In this document: positions 43,935 to 54,076 of the stretch, piece after piece
How the letters are laid out: each line of letters starts with the position of its first letter
Numbering within the stretch: the first letter of the stretch is position 1
Assembly: GCF_900105165.1 (NCBI RefSeq)
Contig: NZ_LT629740.1
Location: forward strand, 4,898,001 to 4,962,000
Reading direction: 5' to 3'
DNA length: 64,000 nucleotides
DNA from: Mucilaginibacter mallensis
GTDB lineage: Bacteria > Bacteroidota > Bacteroidia > Sphingobacteriales > Sphingobacteriaceae
Notes under the pieces: generated by a model
What the model saw: only the letters and a program-made list of their open reading frames with translations
Told to the model about the DNA's origin: nothing
Database searches by the model: none
Program-made: the position numbers and the translations under genes

Positions 43935-46403
43935 ATGAAATTACTTAAAATGAAAATTACAGCGGCGCTAATACTAATGATAACTGTCGCTGCATATGGT
44001 CAGAATAGCACAAAAATAACCGGGACTGTCAAGGATTCATTCACCCATGAAAACATCCCGTTCGCAACCGCTTCTTTAGTCGATCAGCATACAAAAACCA
44101 CAATTAAAGGGGTTCAAACTGACATAAACGGCAATTTCGTACTTGAAAATTTACCTGCCGGGACATTTACGCTGCGGATAGTTTATGTTGGCTACGAGTA
44201 CCTGTTGAAAGAGAACATTATCATAGGCCCGGCAACCGGTAATTTTAATTTAGGCAACCTGCTGATGGAACCCTCAAAAAACACCTCGCTAAAGGAAGTA
44301 ATGGTTACGGGCAAAAGAGCAGCACTGCAAAATATCGATGGCAAAAAGATATTCTCAGTTAATCAAAGCCTGGTGAGCAAAGGGGGCAGCGCGGCAGATC
44401 TGTTACAAAACGTCCCCACCCTGCAAATTGATGGCAATGGCAATGTAAGCCTGCGCGGGTCGACCGGCGTTAAAGTACTGGTTGATGGCAAACCTTCAGT
44501 TATTGCAAATGGCGATATTACCCAGATTCTTCAATCCATACCGGCCAGCTCAATTGAAAGCATAGAGGTAATTGCCAACCCATCAGCTAAATATGATGCC
44601 AATGGCGAGGGCATTATCAATATCATCCTTAAAAAGAACAGCAAACCCGGATTTAACGGCTCAGTGGAACTTGGTGGCGGCACCCGCGATAACTATAACG
44701 GCAGTGCAAATCTGAGCTACCAAAGCGGCAAGGGAAACCTGTACGGAAACTATAGTGTTAAAAATGGGAATACCTATAGCAATGGCTTTCAATACATGAC
44801 ATTCCTGAAACCTACCGACTCCGTTCGTTATTCCAATGAAACATTTCCCTCTGTTACCAGGAACAAGATCCAGTTTTTAAAAGCCGGGATTGATTATTCA
44901 TTAACACCGAAAAGCATATTGGGTATTTCGGGCAGCCTCAACTTACGCAATACTCATCGTGATGAGGTTTTAAGTATTGATAACCTGGCTGCCAACAGCC
45001 TCCCTGTACAGTCAAGTACACGCAATAACACCACAAATAACAATGGCAATAGTTATGAGCTGGATGTGGATTACAGCCAGCATTTCAAAAAGCCTAAGGA
45101 GGAACTTACTTTCAACTTTTCTTATGCCTATGGCAATTTTCGTAATTTCCAGGAATATCAAACGCATCTTATAAACGTTAACGGGCAAAAATCACTTCCC
45201 CTGGATACGCCATTAATAAGCGATATAAGAAATAATGCTACTAATTATAACATACAGGCAGATTACGTTTTGCCGGTGGGCAAAACCGGCCAATTCGCAG
45301 CCGGTTATCGCAGTCAGATCACGCTGGGTAATAACAACCAGTATGCCTATGGTGTTACCGGTACCGGCGTGGTTCCGGTTTATGATTTTACCAGCTTTTT
45401 CAGCAGTAATAACCAGGTGCATGCTGTTTATTTGAACTATAAGGATCAGATCGCTGATTTCAGCTACCAGTTAGGTTTAAGAGCCGAAGATAGCCACCTG
45501 AATGCTACCTTCAGGAGTTATGACGCAAACAACTCATTATTTGCTGATCCTGTAAAAGTTCCAAGTAAGGGGTTATACCCGAGTGTACTGCTAACGGAAA
45601 AACTTGAGAACAATAGCCAGTTGCAGTTCACATTTACGAACCGGGTTTCACGGCCGACTGCAAGGGAGCTGAACTCCGCCACCGATTTCTCCGATCCGGT
45701 AAATTACGAAAGGGGCAATCCGGCTTTAAGGCCCGAAAGCATCAATGCCTTAGAACTGGATTACAACAAAAGCTGGGAAAACATATCATTTACATCCGGC
45801 ATCTATTACAACCAGATTAATAATGTAATTAAGCATATAGAGAGCGACCCGGTTGACGGCGTGGTGATAACAACTGCTCAAAATTTAAAGCGCTCAACTA
45901 CTACCGGGCTTGAACTGATTGGTCATTTTGATGTGGTTAAAGGATGGGACTTTACCGCCAATACCAATATTTACGAGCGGGATAATGACGCGGCTCCTCA
46001 ATTTGGCATTGCCCGTAACACAGGCGTTAGCTGGAATGCAAACGTGACCAGTAATGTATCTCTTCCGGAAAGAATATCGCTGCAAATCCGCGCGGATTAC
46101 CGGGCACCGGACATGATTGTACAGGACAAAAACCGGGCGGCTTTTGGCATGGATGCCGCTGCAAAGTATGATTTGCCGGGGAACAGGGCTTCGCTGACTT
46201 TCAACGCTAATGATATTTTTAACAGCAGGAAGTGGGCATTTTTAAGAAGTAGCGATGATCTGTTACTCGATTTTGAACGACGCACAGTGGGCTCAAGGGC
46301 TACATTAACTTTTTCCTATCGCTTTGGCACTGGTGCCGGCTCCTCAAAACAGCCCAGAAAAAAGGAAGTGAGGCCGGATAAACGGATCGACGATGCTTCA
46401 TAG
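43935..46403 (+). CDS. TonB-dependent receptor, outer-membrane beta-barrel family
   Basis: An 822-residue outer-membrane protein when started at the ATG at 43935; an upstream TTG at 43914 adds seven residues. It has a signal peptide (ending VAAYGQ), a carboxypeptidase-like domain (about 25-105, ITGTVKDSFTHENIPFATASL), a plug domain (KEVMVTGKRAALQNIDGKKIFSVNQ and LRGSTGVKVLVDGKPSVIANGD) and a barrel of the OMP_b-brl_3 type. This is not a SusC protein and no SusD accompanies it. The divergent LytS/LytTR pair may control it. The ligand is unknown; peptides, metals or siderophores are possible. Confidence 0.93.
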   Translation: MKLLKMKITAALILMITVAAYGQNSTKITGTVKDSFTHENIPFATASLVDQHTKTTIKGVQTDINGNFVLENLPAGTFTLRIVYVGYEYLLKENIIIGPATGNFNLGNLLMEPSKNTSLKEVMVTGKRAALQNIDGKKIFSVNQSLVSKGGSAADLLQNVPTLQIDGNGNVSLRGSTGVKVLVDGKPSVIANGDITQILQSIPASSIESIEVIANPSAKYDANGEGIINIILKKNSKPGFNGSVELGGGTRDNYNGSANLSYQSGKGNLYGNYSVKNGNTYSNGFQYMTFLKPTDSVRYSNETFPSVTRNKIQFLKAGIDYSLTPKSILGISGSLNLRNTHRDEVLSIDNLAANSLPVQSSTRNNTTNNNGNSYELDVDYSQHFKKPKEELTFNFSYAYGNFRNFQEYQTHLINVNGQKSLPLDTPLISDIRNNATNYNIQADYVLPVGKTGQFAAGYRSQITLGNNNQYAYGVTGTGVVPVYDFTSFFSSNNQVHAVYLNYKDQIADFSYQLGLRAEDSHLNATFRSYDANNSLFADPVKVPSKGLYPSVLLTEKLENNSQLQFTFTNRVSRPTARELNSATDFSDPVNYERGNPALRPESINALELDYNKSWENISFTSGIYYNQINNVIKHIESDPVDGVVITTAQNLKRSTTTGLELIGHFDVVKGWDFTANTNIYERDNDAAPQFGIARNTGVSWNANVTSNVSLPERISLQIRADYRAPDMIVQDKNRAAFGMDAAAKYDLPGNRASLTFNANDIFNSRKWAFLRSSDDLLLDFERRTVGSRATLTFSYRFGTGAGSSKQPRKKEVRPDKRIDDAS

Positions 46404-46451
46404 ATTAACAAGCACAAGAATCTTCAATCGTTCTTAAGATCAGTTAATTAT

Positions 46452-46481
46452 AAATCAGGCCTCGGAAGGAAGGCCTGATTT
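46452..46481. terminator. Bidirectional terminator between convergent genes
   Basis: Arms aaatcaggcct (46452-46462) and aggcctgattt (46471-46481) form a perfect 11-bp stem with an 8-nt loop, between the plus-strand TonB receptor and the minus-strand propeller gene. Confidence 0.88.
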
Positions 46482-46511
46482 ATTGTATTTGCTATCAAAT
46501 GGGACGGGCTG

Positions 46512-47381
46512 TTACCAGCTAATATCCATAAAATTAACGTTCCTTTTACGTGATGAGGTGACAGCTACGCCCTTATCCTTACCGTTAAAAGCAAAACCTT
46601 CCAGTTCATCAGCACGTTGGTCTATATCAACTACTTTAATTACCTGTTGCTCGCCTTTTTCAATAGACTTCTCCAGATCAACATAAGTAAAGCGCCATTT
46701 GCGGCCCTCTATTTGGTTTTGTATCAATACAATTATTCCTTTATCTGCAATCCAGTAAAGGTTTTGTACCCATGGTGTACACGTGAATTTTTTGTAGAGC
46801 ACACCCGGTTCGCTTGTTTTTGAGCACTGGCTTAAACGTTCAGGATCGTACAAACGGACTTCATTGCCATGATTGCCATAATCAGCCGTTGCCACATACC
46901 ATTTATGTTGATATTCAACATATTCCGGGCGGGTGCCTTGTATACAGGCATCATCGCTAATGGTTTTCAGCAGATTGCCACCGTCCAGCGTTCCTGTTTT
47001 CCAGAGGCCGGCCCAGTTAATACAATAGATCATCGCTTTCCATGCTTTTTCTCCCGGGGCAGGTTTAACAGAGTTCCCCATAAACACAGGCAGGTTACCG
47101 TGATAGGCGACCCCGGTAGGATGATTGATCACATTTTTGCCATCAACGGTAAGCTTGCATTCTTTATGGTCGTAAGTTAAAGTATCATGATCAAATGAGA
47201 ATTGCCTGATCATGCCTACTTCCCTATCGCCATATAATAAAGCTTTTCCATGCTGAATGGATACGCCCTGGCAGGCACCCAGTGAATCAATAGTTGTTTC
47301 CTTTACCAGGCTCATGCTAACATCGCCCGTAAACAGAAAAGAAAGCAGACCTGTAAATAATAAAATAGCTATCGTCTTCAT
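46512..47381 (-). CDS. Exported propeller-like protein of unknown function
   Basis: A 289-residue exported protein with a signal peptide (1-20). The repeated pattern of short strands (KALLYGDREVGMIRQFSFD, HPTGVAYHGNLPVFMGN, KWYVATADYGNHGNEVRLYDPERL, LYWIADKGIIVLIQNQ) suggests a beta-propeller. I do not recognise a named family. It is the last gene of a minus-strand unit headed by sigma/FecR and SusCD and lies 46 bp after the DUF218 gene. It may bind or hydrolyse the imported ligand in the periplasm; this is only inferred from position. Confidence 0.7.
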   Translation of the reverse strand: MKTIAILLFTGLLSFLFTGDVSMSLVKETTIDSLGACQGVSIQHGKALLYGDREVGMIRQFSFDHDTLTYDHKECKLTVDGKNVINHPTGVAYHGNLPVFMGNSVKPAPGEKAWKAMIYCINWAGLWKTGTLDGGNLLKTISDDACIQGTRPEYVEYQHKWYVATADYGNHGNEVRLYDPERLSQCSKTSEPGVLYKKFTCTPWVQNLYWIADKGIIVLIQNQIEGRKWRFTYVDLEKSIEKGEQQVIKVVDIDQRADELEGFAFNGKDKGVAVTSSRKRNVNFMDISW

Positions 47382-47427
47382 TTAATTTATTATTAATGAG
47401 TTATGATAAAGTTGAATTTCGCATTGC

Positions 47428-48690
47428 CTATGGGTCAAGCGGATCAAGCGGGTCCATGTGCAGGGATTCAAATACCGGGTAGTATACTATATCCTGATTT
47501 GAAATGCTCTTTTTATCGCGATACGGCACATAACCTAATTCATGCTGGTTACGCCTGTCGAAGGCGGCATTCATGGCATAATCGTGCTGACTTTTACTGG
47601 TAACAAATAACGATGGTTTGCTTATTGGTATACCATAACGGATCATCAGGCGGTTAGCGTTCCTGATATTTGTGGTGGTGTGGCGCGCGTGCGGATCAAT
47701 AATGATCGCATCTTCAGGAATGTTGTATTTACCCATCAGGTATTTTTTCATTTCAATGGCTTCGCAGTATGGGCCCCTGAAAGGATAGCAATAACCACCA
47801 CTGGTAATAATATATGGTGCCAATCCTTTTAGATAACGTGCAGCAGCAGCATCGCAATGGATCTTATTATCCGGACTGATCGGCGTGGTATACAACTCAG
47901 GACCATTGCCCGGTATAACTATGGCCGCATAAGCATATTTAGCCCATTGCACTTGTTTTACCCTATCAAAAGCCTTTTTATTTTCCTTTTGTTCCATGGG
48001 CTCAAAACGTGCAGGCTCATCGCGGTCATTCGCCTGCATTAGTTGCATCGCTATAGCTAAAGACGGTTGATAAAACAATTGCATCTGATCTGTCTGCTCA
48101 TCCAACTGGCCGAAAATATCTTTTAGCACCATGCGGTAATAACGGCTGGTAACCACATAGCTGGCGCTATCAATCCGCGGGTAACGCATTTTTTTGCCCA
48201 TGCCGAACTGATCTATGATATAATTGATACCATAAATGTATTGTCCCCAGGCTTTAAGCAATAGCTCCTCGTTACTTAGAGGTGCAAAGCGTTGATAGTA
48301 CCCGCTCGCCCTTAGATCACTGTCTATAACACGGTTAAAAACAGCTGTGTTAGCTGCATATATGGCTTTAACCGCTGCATTAATCTTGATCGAATCGTCT
48401 GAAGTATATTTAAAATCGGTTAACAGAGTTACAGGATAACTGCAGGTATCTGTTACGTGCTGTTTTAGTAAGGTTACCCTGCTGGTTAATATGGATGATA
48501 ATACCTCATTCTTACGCAAAAGAGCAGAAGTAGCCGGATCATGTTCTATAACGGTAAGTAAATAGAAGTCTTTATCGGCCACTAAATTACCTGAATGGAG
48601 AAAATGATAAGATGGGTTATAGCCGGGCGCCTGCCCCAAAGCAACCCTTATAAGTACGCCCAGGATGAGCGTTAAAATAATTCTCTTCAT
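47428..48690 (-). CDS. DUF218 (ElyC/SanA/YdcF) family protein, exported
   Basis: A 420-residue protein with a signal peptide (1-19). The C-terminal half (about 225-390) is a DUF218 domain: AYAAIVIPGNGPELYT, PYIITSGGYCYPFRGPYCEAIEMKKYLMGKY, IPEDAIIIDPHARHTTTNIRNA and SLFVTSKSQHDYAM. These proteins have a Rossmann-like fold and act in envelope or peptidoglycan-related processes, mostly uncharacterised. The N-terminal 220 residues are helical and unassigned. The protein ends in a short DPLDPLDP repeat encoded by tandem 9-bp units. It lies in the SusCD unit, where a DUF218 protein is not usual. Confidence 0.85.
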   Translation of the reverse strand: MKRIILTLILGVLIRVALGQAPGYNPSYHFLHSGNLVADKDFYLLTVIEHDPATSALLRKNEVLSSILTSRVTLLKQHVTDTCSYPVTLLTDFKYTSDDSIKINAAVKAIYAANTAVFNRVIDSDLRASGYYQRFAPLSNEELLLKAWGQYIYGINYIIDQFGMGKKMRYPRIDSASYVVTSRYYRMVLKDIFGQLDEQTDQMQLFYQPSLAIAMQLMQANDRDEPARFEPMEQKENKKAFDRVKQVQWAKYAYAAIVIPGNGPELYTTPISPDNKIHCDAAAARYLKGLAPYIITSGGYCYPFRGPYCEAIEMKKYLMGKYNIPEDAIIIDPHARHTTTNIRNANRLMIRYGIPISKPSLFVTSKSQHDYAMNAAFDRRNQHELGYVPYRDKKSISNQDIVYYPVFESLHMDPLDPLDP

Positions 48691-48750
48691 AATTTTTTGA
48701 TTAAAGCATAAAGGGAATATTTCATCCCTTTATGTTGTTAATATTACCTG

Positions 48751-50283
48751 TTAATACCCCGGATTTTGGTACATTTTTACCGGATCAAGGTTGTATTCTT
48801 TAAACGGTATAGGGTAATACCGGTCTTTGGTTGAAAAGTTAGCCAATACTGCCGACCCAAAGTTAGCCTGGCTTTTTGCCTGGAAATAACTTACCAGCTC
48901 TGTCGTACTAAAAGTACGCAGCAGGTCAAACCAGCGATGGTGTTCAAACGCCAGCTCTACACGCCTTTCATGTAAAATAGCCAGTTTAAGGGTTGGGAAA
49001 TTAGTACTGTATGGCGCTGTTTGTGATGATACTTCGTAAGATGGCATACCGGCCCTTGCACGTATCATATCCACGTATTGTATAGCCGTAGCGGTATTGC
49101 CCAAATAATTATTTACTTCGGCAAGCATTAATATTACGTCGGCGTAGCGCATTAATATCCAGTCGTTACCACCATAGCCGTTTACACCTGCGGCACTGCT
49201 CACGTCCCTGAATTTAGTAACATACCAGTCTTTAACGCTGGGCGCATTAGCATAGGCGATAGAAAACGCCATACGCGGGTCACCGGTTTCGTATTCATTC
49301 ACCAGGTCATGGGTAACGTTATCCCCTACTGACGAGGATGGCTTCTGCGAGTCGATGGTTTCGCCGCTGGCCTGGCTGTTTGCCGCAATAACGGAACTGT
49401 AAATAGGATCGCCCTGTTTATATACAATTTGCCAGATCAGCTCCGGACAGGTTGATTTCTTGGTAACATCAAAAACATCCGTATAAGGAATTGACGACAA
49501 GCTGCTAAAGGTTTTGTAGTTATAAGCCGCTGTAAGATAGGTTAGGGCATTGTTTAAATTAGCGGTGCGGTTTGTCTGATCCTCTGTGGTGGCCATGGTT
49601 AAATACACCTGCCCCAGCAAAGTATTAACCGCCGCTAGTGATAACCTGCCTATAGTGCCTGTTGCTTGTGTAGTTGGCAGTGGGCTGTTTACGGCATCCT
49701 TCAAATCACTAACTATCTGAGCGTAAACTGCGGCTTCGGAAGCACGGAAAGTAAGCGCGGTAATCTGATCTGTTGTTGTAGGCTGAACAGTTACCAATGG
49801 AATGGCACCAAACTCCCGTACCATATGAAAATAGATAAGCGCTCGGATGGTTTCTGTTTCGGCTTTATAGATCAGTTTATTGTTCGCATTGGTGAATGTT
49901 GCCTTATCAATATTCCCAAGTATGATATTACAATCCGAAATTACATTGTACATAGCCAGCCAATGCGCATACAAATAACTATTGCCCGGAACCAATGAAA
50001 AGTTATTGAACTGAAATGGTTCGCCGGAGTTAGACTGACTGTCGTTAGTACCAGTATCGTCTGAACGTTGGTCGGTCCACAGATCACTGGTTTCACCAAT
50101 TGTATTGGTATTGCGTAGCGCTGAATAGCAACCGTTAACGGCCAACAGAACATCGTTCTCCGTTTTAAAGTAACTAGTTATAGCTACTGAGTTAGGATCA
50201 CTTTGCTGCAAAAAGTCTTTTTTGCATGAGCCCAATGCTAATAAAAGCAACAGGCTAAATGATTTGATTTTTATATTCTTCAT
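48751..50283 (-). CDS. SusD/RagB-family lipoprotein
   Basis: A 510-residue surface lipoprotein with lipobox ALGSC20-KKDFL. SusD signatures are YKAETETIRALIYFHMVREFGAIPLVTV and LAILHERRVELAFEHHRWFDLLR, and it ends KMYQNPGY. It lies 22 bp downstream of its SusC partner and should form the lid of that transporter. The cargo is unknown because no glycosidase is encoded in the unit. Confidence 0.96.
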   Translation of the reverse strand: MKNIKIKSFSLLLLLALGSCKKDFLQQSDPNSVAITSYFKTENDVLLAVNGCYSALRNTNTIGETSDLWTDQRSDDTGTNDSQSNSGEPFQFNNFSLVPGNSYLYAHWLAMYNVISDCNIILGNIDKATFTNANNKLIYKAETETIRALIYFHMVREFGAIPLVTVQPTTTDQITALTFRASEAAVYAQIVSDLKDAVNSPLPTTQATGTIGRLSLAAVNTLLGQVYLTMATTEDQTNRTANLNNALTYLTAAYNYKTFSSLSSIPYTDVFDVTKKSTCPELIWQIVYKQGDPIYSSVIAANSQASGETIDSQKPSSSVGDNVTHDLVNEYETGDPRMAFSIAYANAPSVKDWYVTKFRDVSSAAGVNGYGGNDWILMRYADVILMLAEVNNYLGNTATAIQYVDMIRARAGMPSYEVSSQTAPYSTNFPTLKLAILHERRVELAFEHHRWFDLLRTFSTTELVSYFQAKSQANFGSAVLANFSTKDRYYPIPFKEYNLDPVKMYQNPGY

Positions 50284-50305
50284 CTTTTCAGAATTTATCG
50301 CTTTA

Positions 50306-53300
50306 TTAAAAAATTGCTTTTATACCTAAGTTATATGACCGAACCAGCGGATAAACACCGTAATCTACACCAGGCGTGATATTGGTACCCTGCGATCCGC
50401 TAAATGAATAGTCATAGTCAACATCGGGGTTATAACCTTTGTATTTGGTGATAGTAAACAGGTTGTTTGTTGAGCCAAATACCTTCAGACTGCTAAGCCC
50501 TAAGTTTTTCAGCACAAATGGAGACTTAATATCGTACCCTATTGTTGCATTGGTACATCTTAAATAAGAACCGCTTTGCAGATAAAAGGTAGATAAACGG
50601 GTGCTGTTACTTTGGTCGCCACCGCGTGATGCACGGTATACCGTACCTGCACCCGGATTGGCTGCATTGATGTAACGGTTGGCAACATCTTCATACTGAT
50701 TGCCTGACCCTTCCATATTATACAGGTAATAATCCTGCCCATCCAATACCTGATTACCGTATGAACCATTAAATGAAGTGCTGAAGTAGAAATTTTTATA
50801 CGTGGCATTTACTGCAAACCCATAAGTAAATTTAGGGTAAGGGTTACCAATAACGCCGGCATCCTTACTGTTGATAATACCATCATGATTGGTATCAACA
50901 AACCAAAGATCGCCCGGCTCCAACGGTGTAGTTGAAAACGATGATTGTGCATGGCCCTTTAATACATAACCGGCAGGGTATTTATTTCCGTTTGCCTTGT
51001 ATACCGCCTGATCGGCAGCTATATTAGCCATATCTGATTGCTGAACAATACCGCCAACTTTATAACCGTAAAACATACCTATAGGCTCACCGGTTTCAGT
51101 TATGTTGGTTAAATAAGAACGCTCAGCACCGTTAGTGATAATGGTATTGCCATTACCAAGCGCCAATACCTTATTACGGTTGAAGGAGATGTTGCCGCTG
51201 ATATCAAGGTTGAAATCCTTACCCACAACCGGTTTTCCATCCAATTGCAGATCAAAACCTTTGTTACTTACTTTTGAGTTATTTAAGTTGGTTAAGATAC
51301 TCTGGCTACCTGAAAGCGCCGATACCGGCTGGTTGAACAACAGGTTATAAGAATCGCTCAGGTAATAATTTCCGATGATAAATAACCGGCCTTTTAGCAA
51401 ACCTACATCGACCCCAAAATTATACTGCGAAGTAGTTTCCCAGCCCAATTTCTGATCTTTTATAGAACCCGGTGTAATGGCAGTGGTTAAAGCTGTACCA
51501 TTGCCAAAAACAGTACTTATTGGTGAGTTTACAGTTTGCTGTGTGTTATAATTACCAATGTTGTTATTACCGCTTAACCCCCAACTGGCACGCAGTTTAA
51601 TACTGGATTGTTCACCAAGCCAGTTGTGGTAAAAGGATTCATCAGATAGATTATAACCAGCCGATACCGACGGGAACACCGCGTAACGGTTATCCGGGCC
51701 AAAACGGGAAGATCCATCTGTACGTATAGAGCCTGATAAGAAATACTTACCATCGTAATTATAGTTTATCCTGCTAAAATAAGATACCAGGGTATACACA
51801 GCATTACCTGTAGGTTGCGTACCCTCAGGGATACTGCCACTGGTTGGGGTAATTAATGTGATGCTGCTTGGCGCTGCACCTGTTATGTTGGGGATGTTAT
51901 CGTTCTGAAAACCTGTACCCTGAACCTCTAAAACATTGTTGATGGTTTTTTGGGCCGAATAACCTGCAAGCGCATCAAAATGATTTTTTTTGATCTGTTT
52001 ACTGTAATTCAGTGTAAACTCGCCTAATTCATCGCGGTAGTCAATAGTTTGCTGTACAGCTTTTGCAGCGGCTATCGAAGCAGCCGAATAAGGCGCGAAT
52101 GAACCATTACTCAGACTGGTTGGCAGGTAATAATTATAGTTTTCACCATAAGTTTGCATGCCCAGGTTAGCTTTAAAAGTAAAGTCTTTTAAGATTTCAT
52201 AAGTAGCCTGTGTATTGTATGTAGCCCTGTTACCTACCCTTGTTATTTTTATTTCTGTTGCTGTCGCGATCGGATTCTCTATTGATTGATAACCATATAA
52301 CGGCGAAAGTGCCGCAACAAGGTTTGTTGCTATGCTACCATCAGGATTATAAGCCGGGAAGTTAGGCAGATAAATTAAGGCACCAAGCGCCGGACTATGA
52401 TCCCAACGACCATCCTGGGTTTCCTGGTTGGTATTTTGTGTAAAGGCTATGTTAGCCATTATGGTTAATTTTTTGCCGATCTTTCCGTCAACATTCGCAC
52501 GCAGATTTATTTTTTGCTGACCAGTACCCAGCATGATGCCGTTCTGATTTTGATAACCGGTGCTGAAATAATAACGTGTATCACCTGAATTGCCTGAAAA
52601 CGAAAGATTATTATTAGTCGTTAACGCGTTCCGGTACAACTCATTCTGCCAATCGGTATTGGTGGTTTGGTGAATTAATGTTTGGGTGGCAAAATCATAG
52701 GTACTGGGCTGGATACTTACCGATGCCGCGTTACCCACATTAGCTATACGGGTAGCATTATCGTCGGAATACATGGAGTTGTTCCAGGTATTACCCTTGG
52801 CTACCCATAAATCCCTGTAAGTATTATTACGACCGTCGATAGCCAGTTGTGCAAACTGGTCGGCATCCAAAAGTTTAACTTTTTTAGCTAATTGATCCAT
52901 ACCGATATCCAGATCATATTCAAATTTCCCCGGTGAATCCTTTTTAGGGCCATGTTTGGTGGTAATTAAAACCACACCGCCCGCTGCTCTTGAGCCATAT
53001 ATGGCCGCTGATGCCGCATCCTTTAATATATCTACTGATTCAACATCCTGTGGGTTGATGAACAAATCATTCCCGGCAGGGTAACCATCAATTACATATA
53101 ATGGATCAGAACTGGCGTATAATGAGCCAACGCCCCTTACGGTTATCTTAGGCGTTTCATATGGTGCACCTGATACCTGCAATACCTGCACACCAGCTAT
53201 CTTACCTACCAGGCCCTGGCCCAATGTTGGCGCTGAGGTATTAATTTCAGACGCCTTTACACTCGATATTGATCCTGTAAAATCGCTTTTGCGCACAGTT

Positions 53301-53968
53301 TGGTAACCAACAGCTACCACCTCATTCAAAATATTGCTGTTAGGTTTTAGTGCAATATTGATTTGTTCCCTGGTACCTGTAATTACTTCTTGCGAAGTGT
53401 AACCTACAAACGAAAAAACTAATGTAGCACCCTCGTCAACCGCGATGGAATAATTACCCCCCACGTCTGTTAATACACCATTGCCGGTTCCTTTTTCGCG
53501 AACACTCACACCCGGAAGCGGGCTGTTAGTCTCATCCAGTATTTTTCCGATAACTTTTCTTTTTTGCTTTGATGAAGGATTTGGCGACGCCTTCTTTTCA
53601 ACTTTTATTAAGATATGGTAGTTATCCACCTGGCTTATGGTACCGTTATAATTTTTCAGTACCGCCTGCAGGGTTTGGTTAACGGTTAGGTTATCAATAT
53701 GTACCGATACCCGCTGGTTAATATCAAGGGCATTGTCATATCCGATAGAAAAATTGGTTTTCTGTTCTATAAGGTTAAACACCTCTTTAATACGGGTATT
53801 GGTAACGTTTAATGAAATGTGAACCGTGTTAATACTTTGCCCTTCGGCTGCTGAAGCTGTTATACTGCTGTATGTTAAAAAAATAAAGGCAAGTATGTAA
53901 CAGATTATTGACGGCCGAAAGCTATATTTCAAATACTTATAAAGCTTTGTTCGATAAAATTTTTGCAT
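50306..53968 (-). CDS. SusC-like TonB-dependent receptor with STN signalling domain
   Basis: A 1220-residue outer-membrane receptor. After the signal peptide comes an STN domain (about 45-125, ISLNVTNTRIKEVFNLIEQKTNFSIGYDN), then the carboxypeptidase-like domain (about 138-220, GKILDETNSPLPGVSVREKG), the plug (EVVAVGYQTVRKSDFTGSI, DAASAAIYGSRAAGGVVLITTKHG) and the barrel. The STN domain is used to signal ligand binding to an anti-sigma factor, and FecR and an ECF sigma lie directly upstream, so this receptor should switch on its own unit when it binds its ligand. Confidence 0.97.
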   Translation of the reverse strand: MQKFYRTKLYKYLKYSFRPSIICYILAFIFLTYSSITASAAEGQSINTVHISLNVTNTRIKEVFNLIEQKTNFSIGYDNALDINQRVSVHIDNLTVNQTLQAVLKNYNGTISQVDNYHILIKVEKKASPNPSSKQKRKVIGKILDETNSPLPGVSVREKGTGNGVLTDVGGNYSIAVDEGATLVFSFVGYTSQEVITGTREQINIALKPNSNILNEVVAVGYQTVRKSDFTGSISSVKASEINTSAPTLGQGLVGKIAGVQVLQVSGAPYETPKITVRGVGSLYASSDPLYVIDGYPAGNDLFINPQDVESVDILKDAASAAIYGSRAAGGVVLITTKHGPKKDSPGKFEYDLDIGMDQLAKKVKLLDADQFAQLAIDGRNNTYRDLWVAKGNTWNNSMYSDDNATRIANVGNAASVSIQPSTYDFATQTLIHQTTNTDWQNELYRNALTTNNNLSFSGNSGDTRYYFSTGYQNQNGIMLGTGQQKINLRANVDGKIGKKLTIMANIAFTQNTNQETQDGRWDHSPALGALIYLPNFPAYNPDGSIATNLVAALSPLYGYQSIENPIATATEIKITRVGNRATYNTQATYEILKDFTFKANLGMQTYGENYNYYLPTSLSNGSFAPYSAASIAAAKAVQQTIDYRDELGEFTLNYSKQIKKNHFDALAGYSAQKTINNVLEVQGTGFQNDNIPNITGAAPSSITLITPTSGSIPEGTQPTGNAVYTLVSYFSRINYNYDGKYFLSGSIRTDGSSRFGPDNRYAVFPSVSAGYNLSDESFYHNWLGEQSSIKLRASWGLSGNNNIGNYNTQQTVNSPISTVFGNGTALTTAITPGSIKDQKLGWETTSQYNFGVDVGLLKGRLFIIGNYYLSDSYNLLFNQPVSALSGSQSILTNLNNSKVSNKGFDLQLDGKPVVGKDFNLDISGNISFNRNKVLALGNGNTIITNGAERSYLTNITETGEPIGMFYGYKVGGIVQQSDMANIAADQAVYKANGNKYPAGYVLKGHAQSSFSTTPLEPGDLWFVDTNHDGIINSKDAGVIGNPYPKFTYGFAVNATYKNFYFSTSFNGSYGNQVLDGQDYYLYNMEGSGNQYEDVANRYINAANPGAGTVYRASRGGDQSNSTRLSTFYLQSGSYLRCTNATIGYDIKSPFVLKNLGLSSLKVFGSTNNLFTITKYKGYNPDVDYDYSFSGSQGTNITPGVDYGVYPLVRSYNLGIKAIF

Positions 53969-54076
53969 TTTTGATGAATTTTAATGATGAGATGATCGTT
54001 ATAATTACCGGCACTACTATAGCGCCCGGCCAGGCAGGGGATGGTCGTACATCTCCTGCTTTATTCCCCTTGATAG

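Noticed and set aside
47428..47460. Tandem DPLDPLDP codon repeat at the end of the DUF218 protein
   Set aside because: The repeat is too short to support a function or a slippage claim; it is mentioned only in the gene entry.
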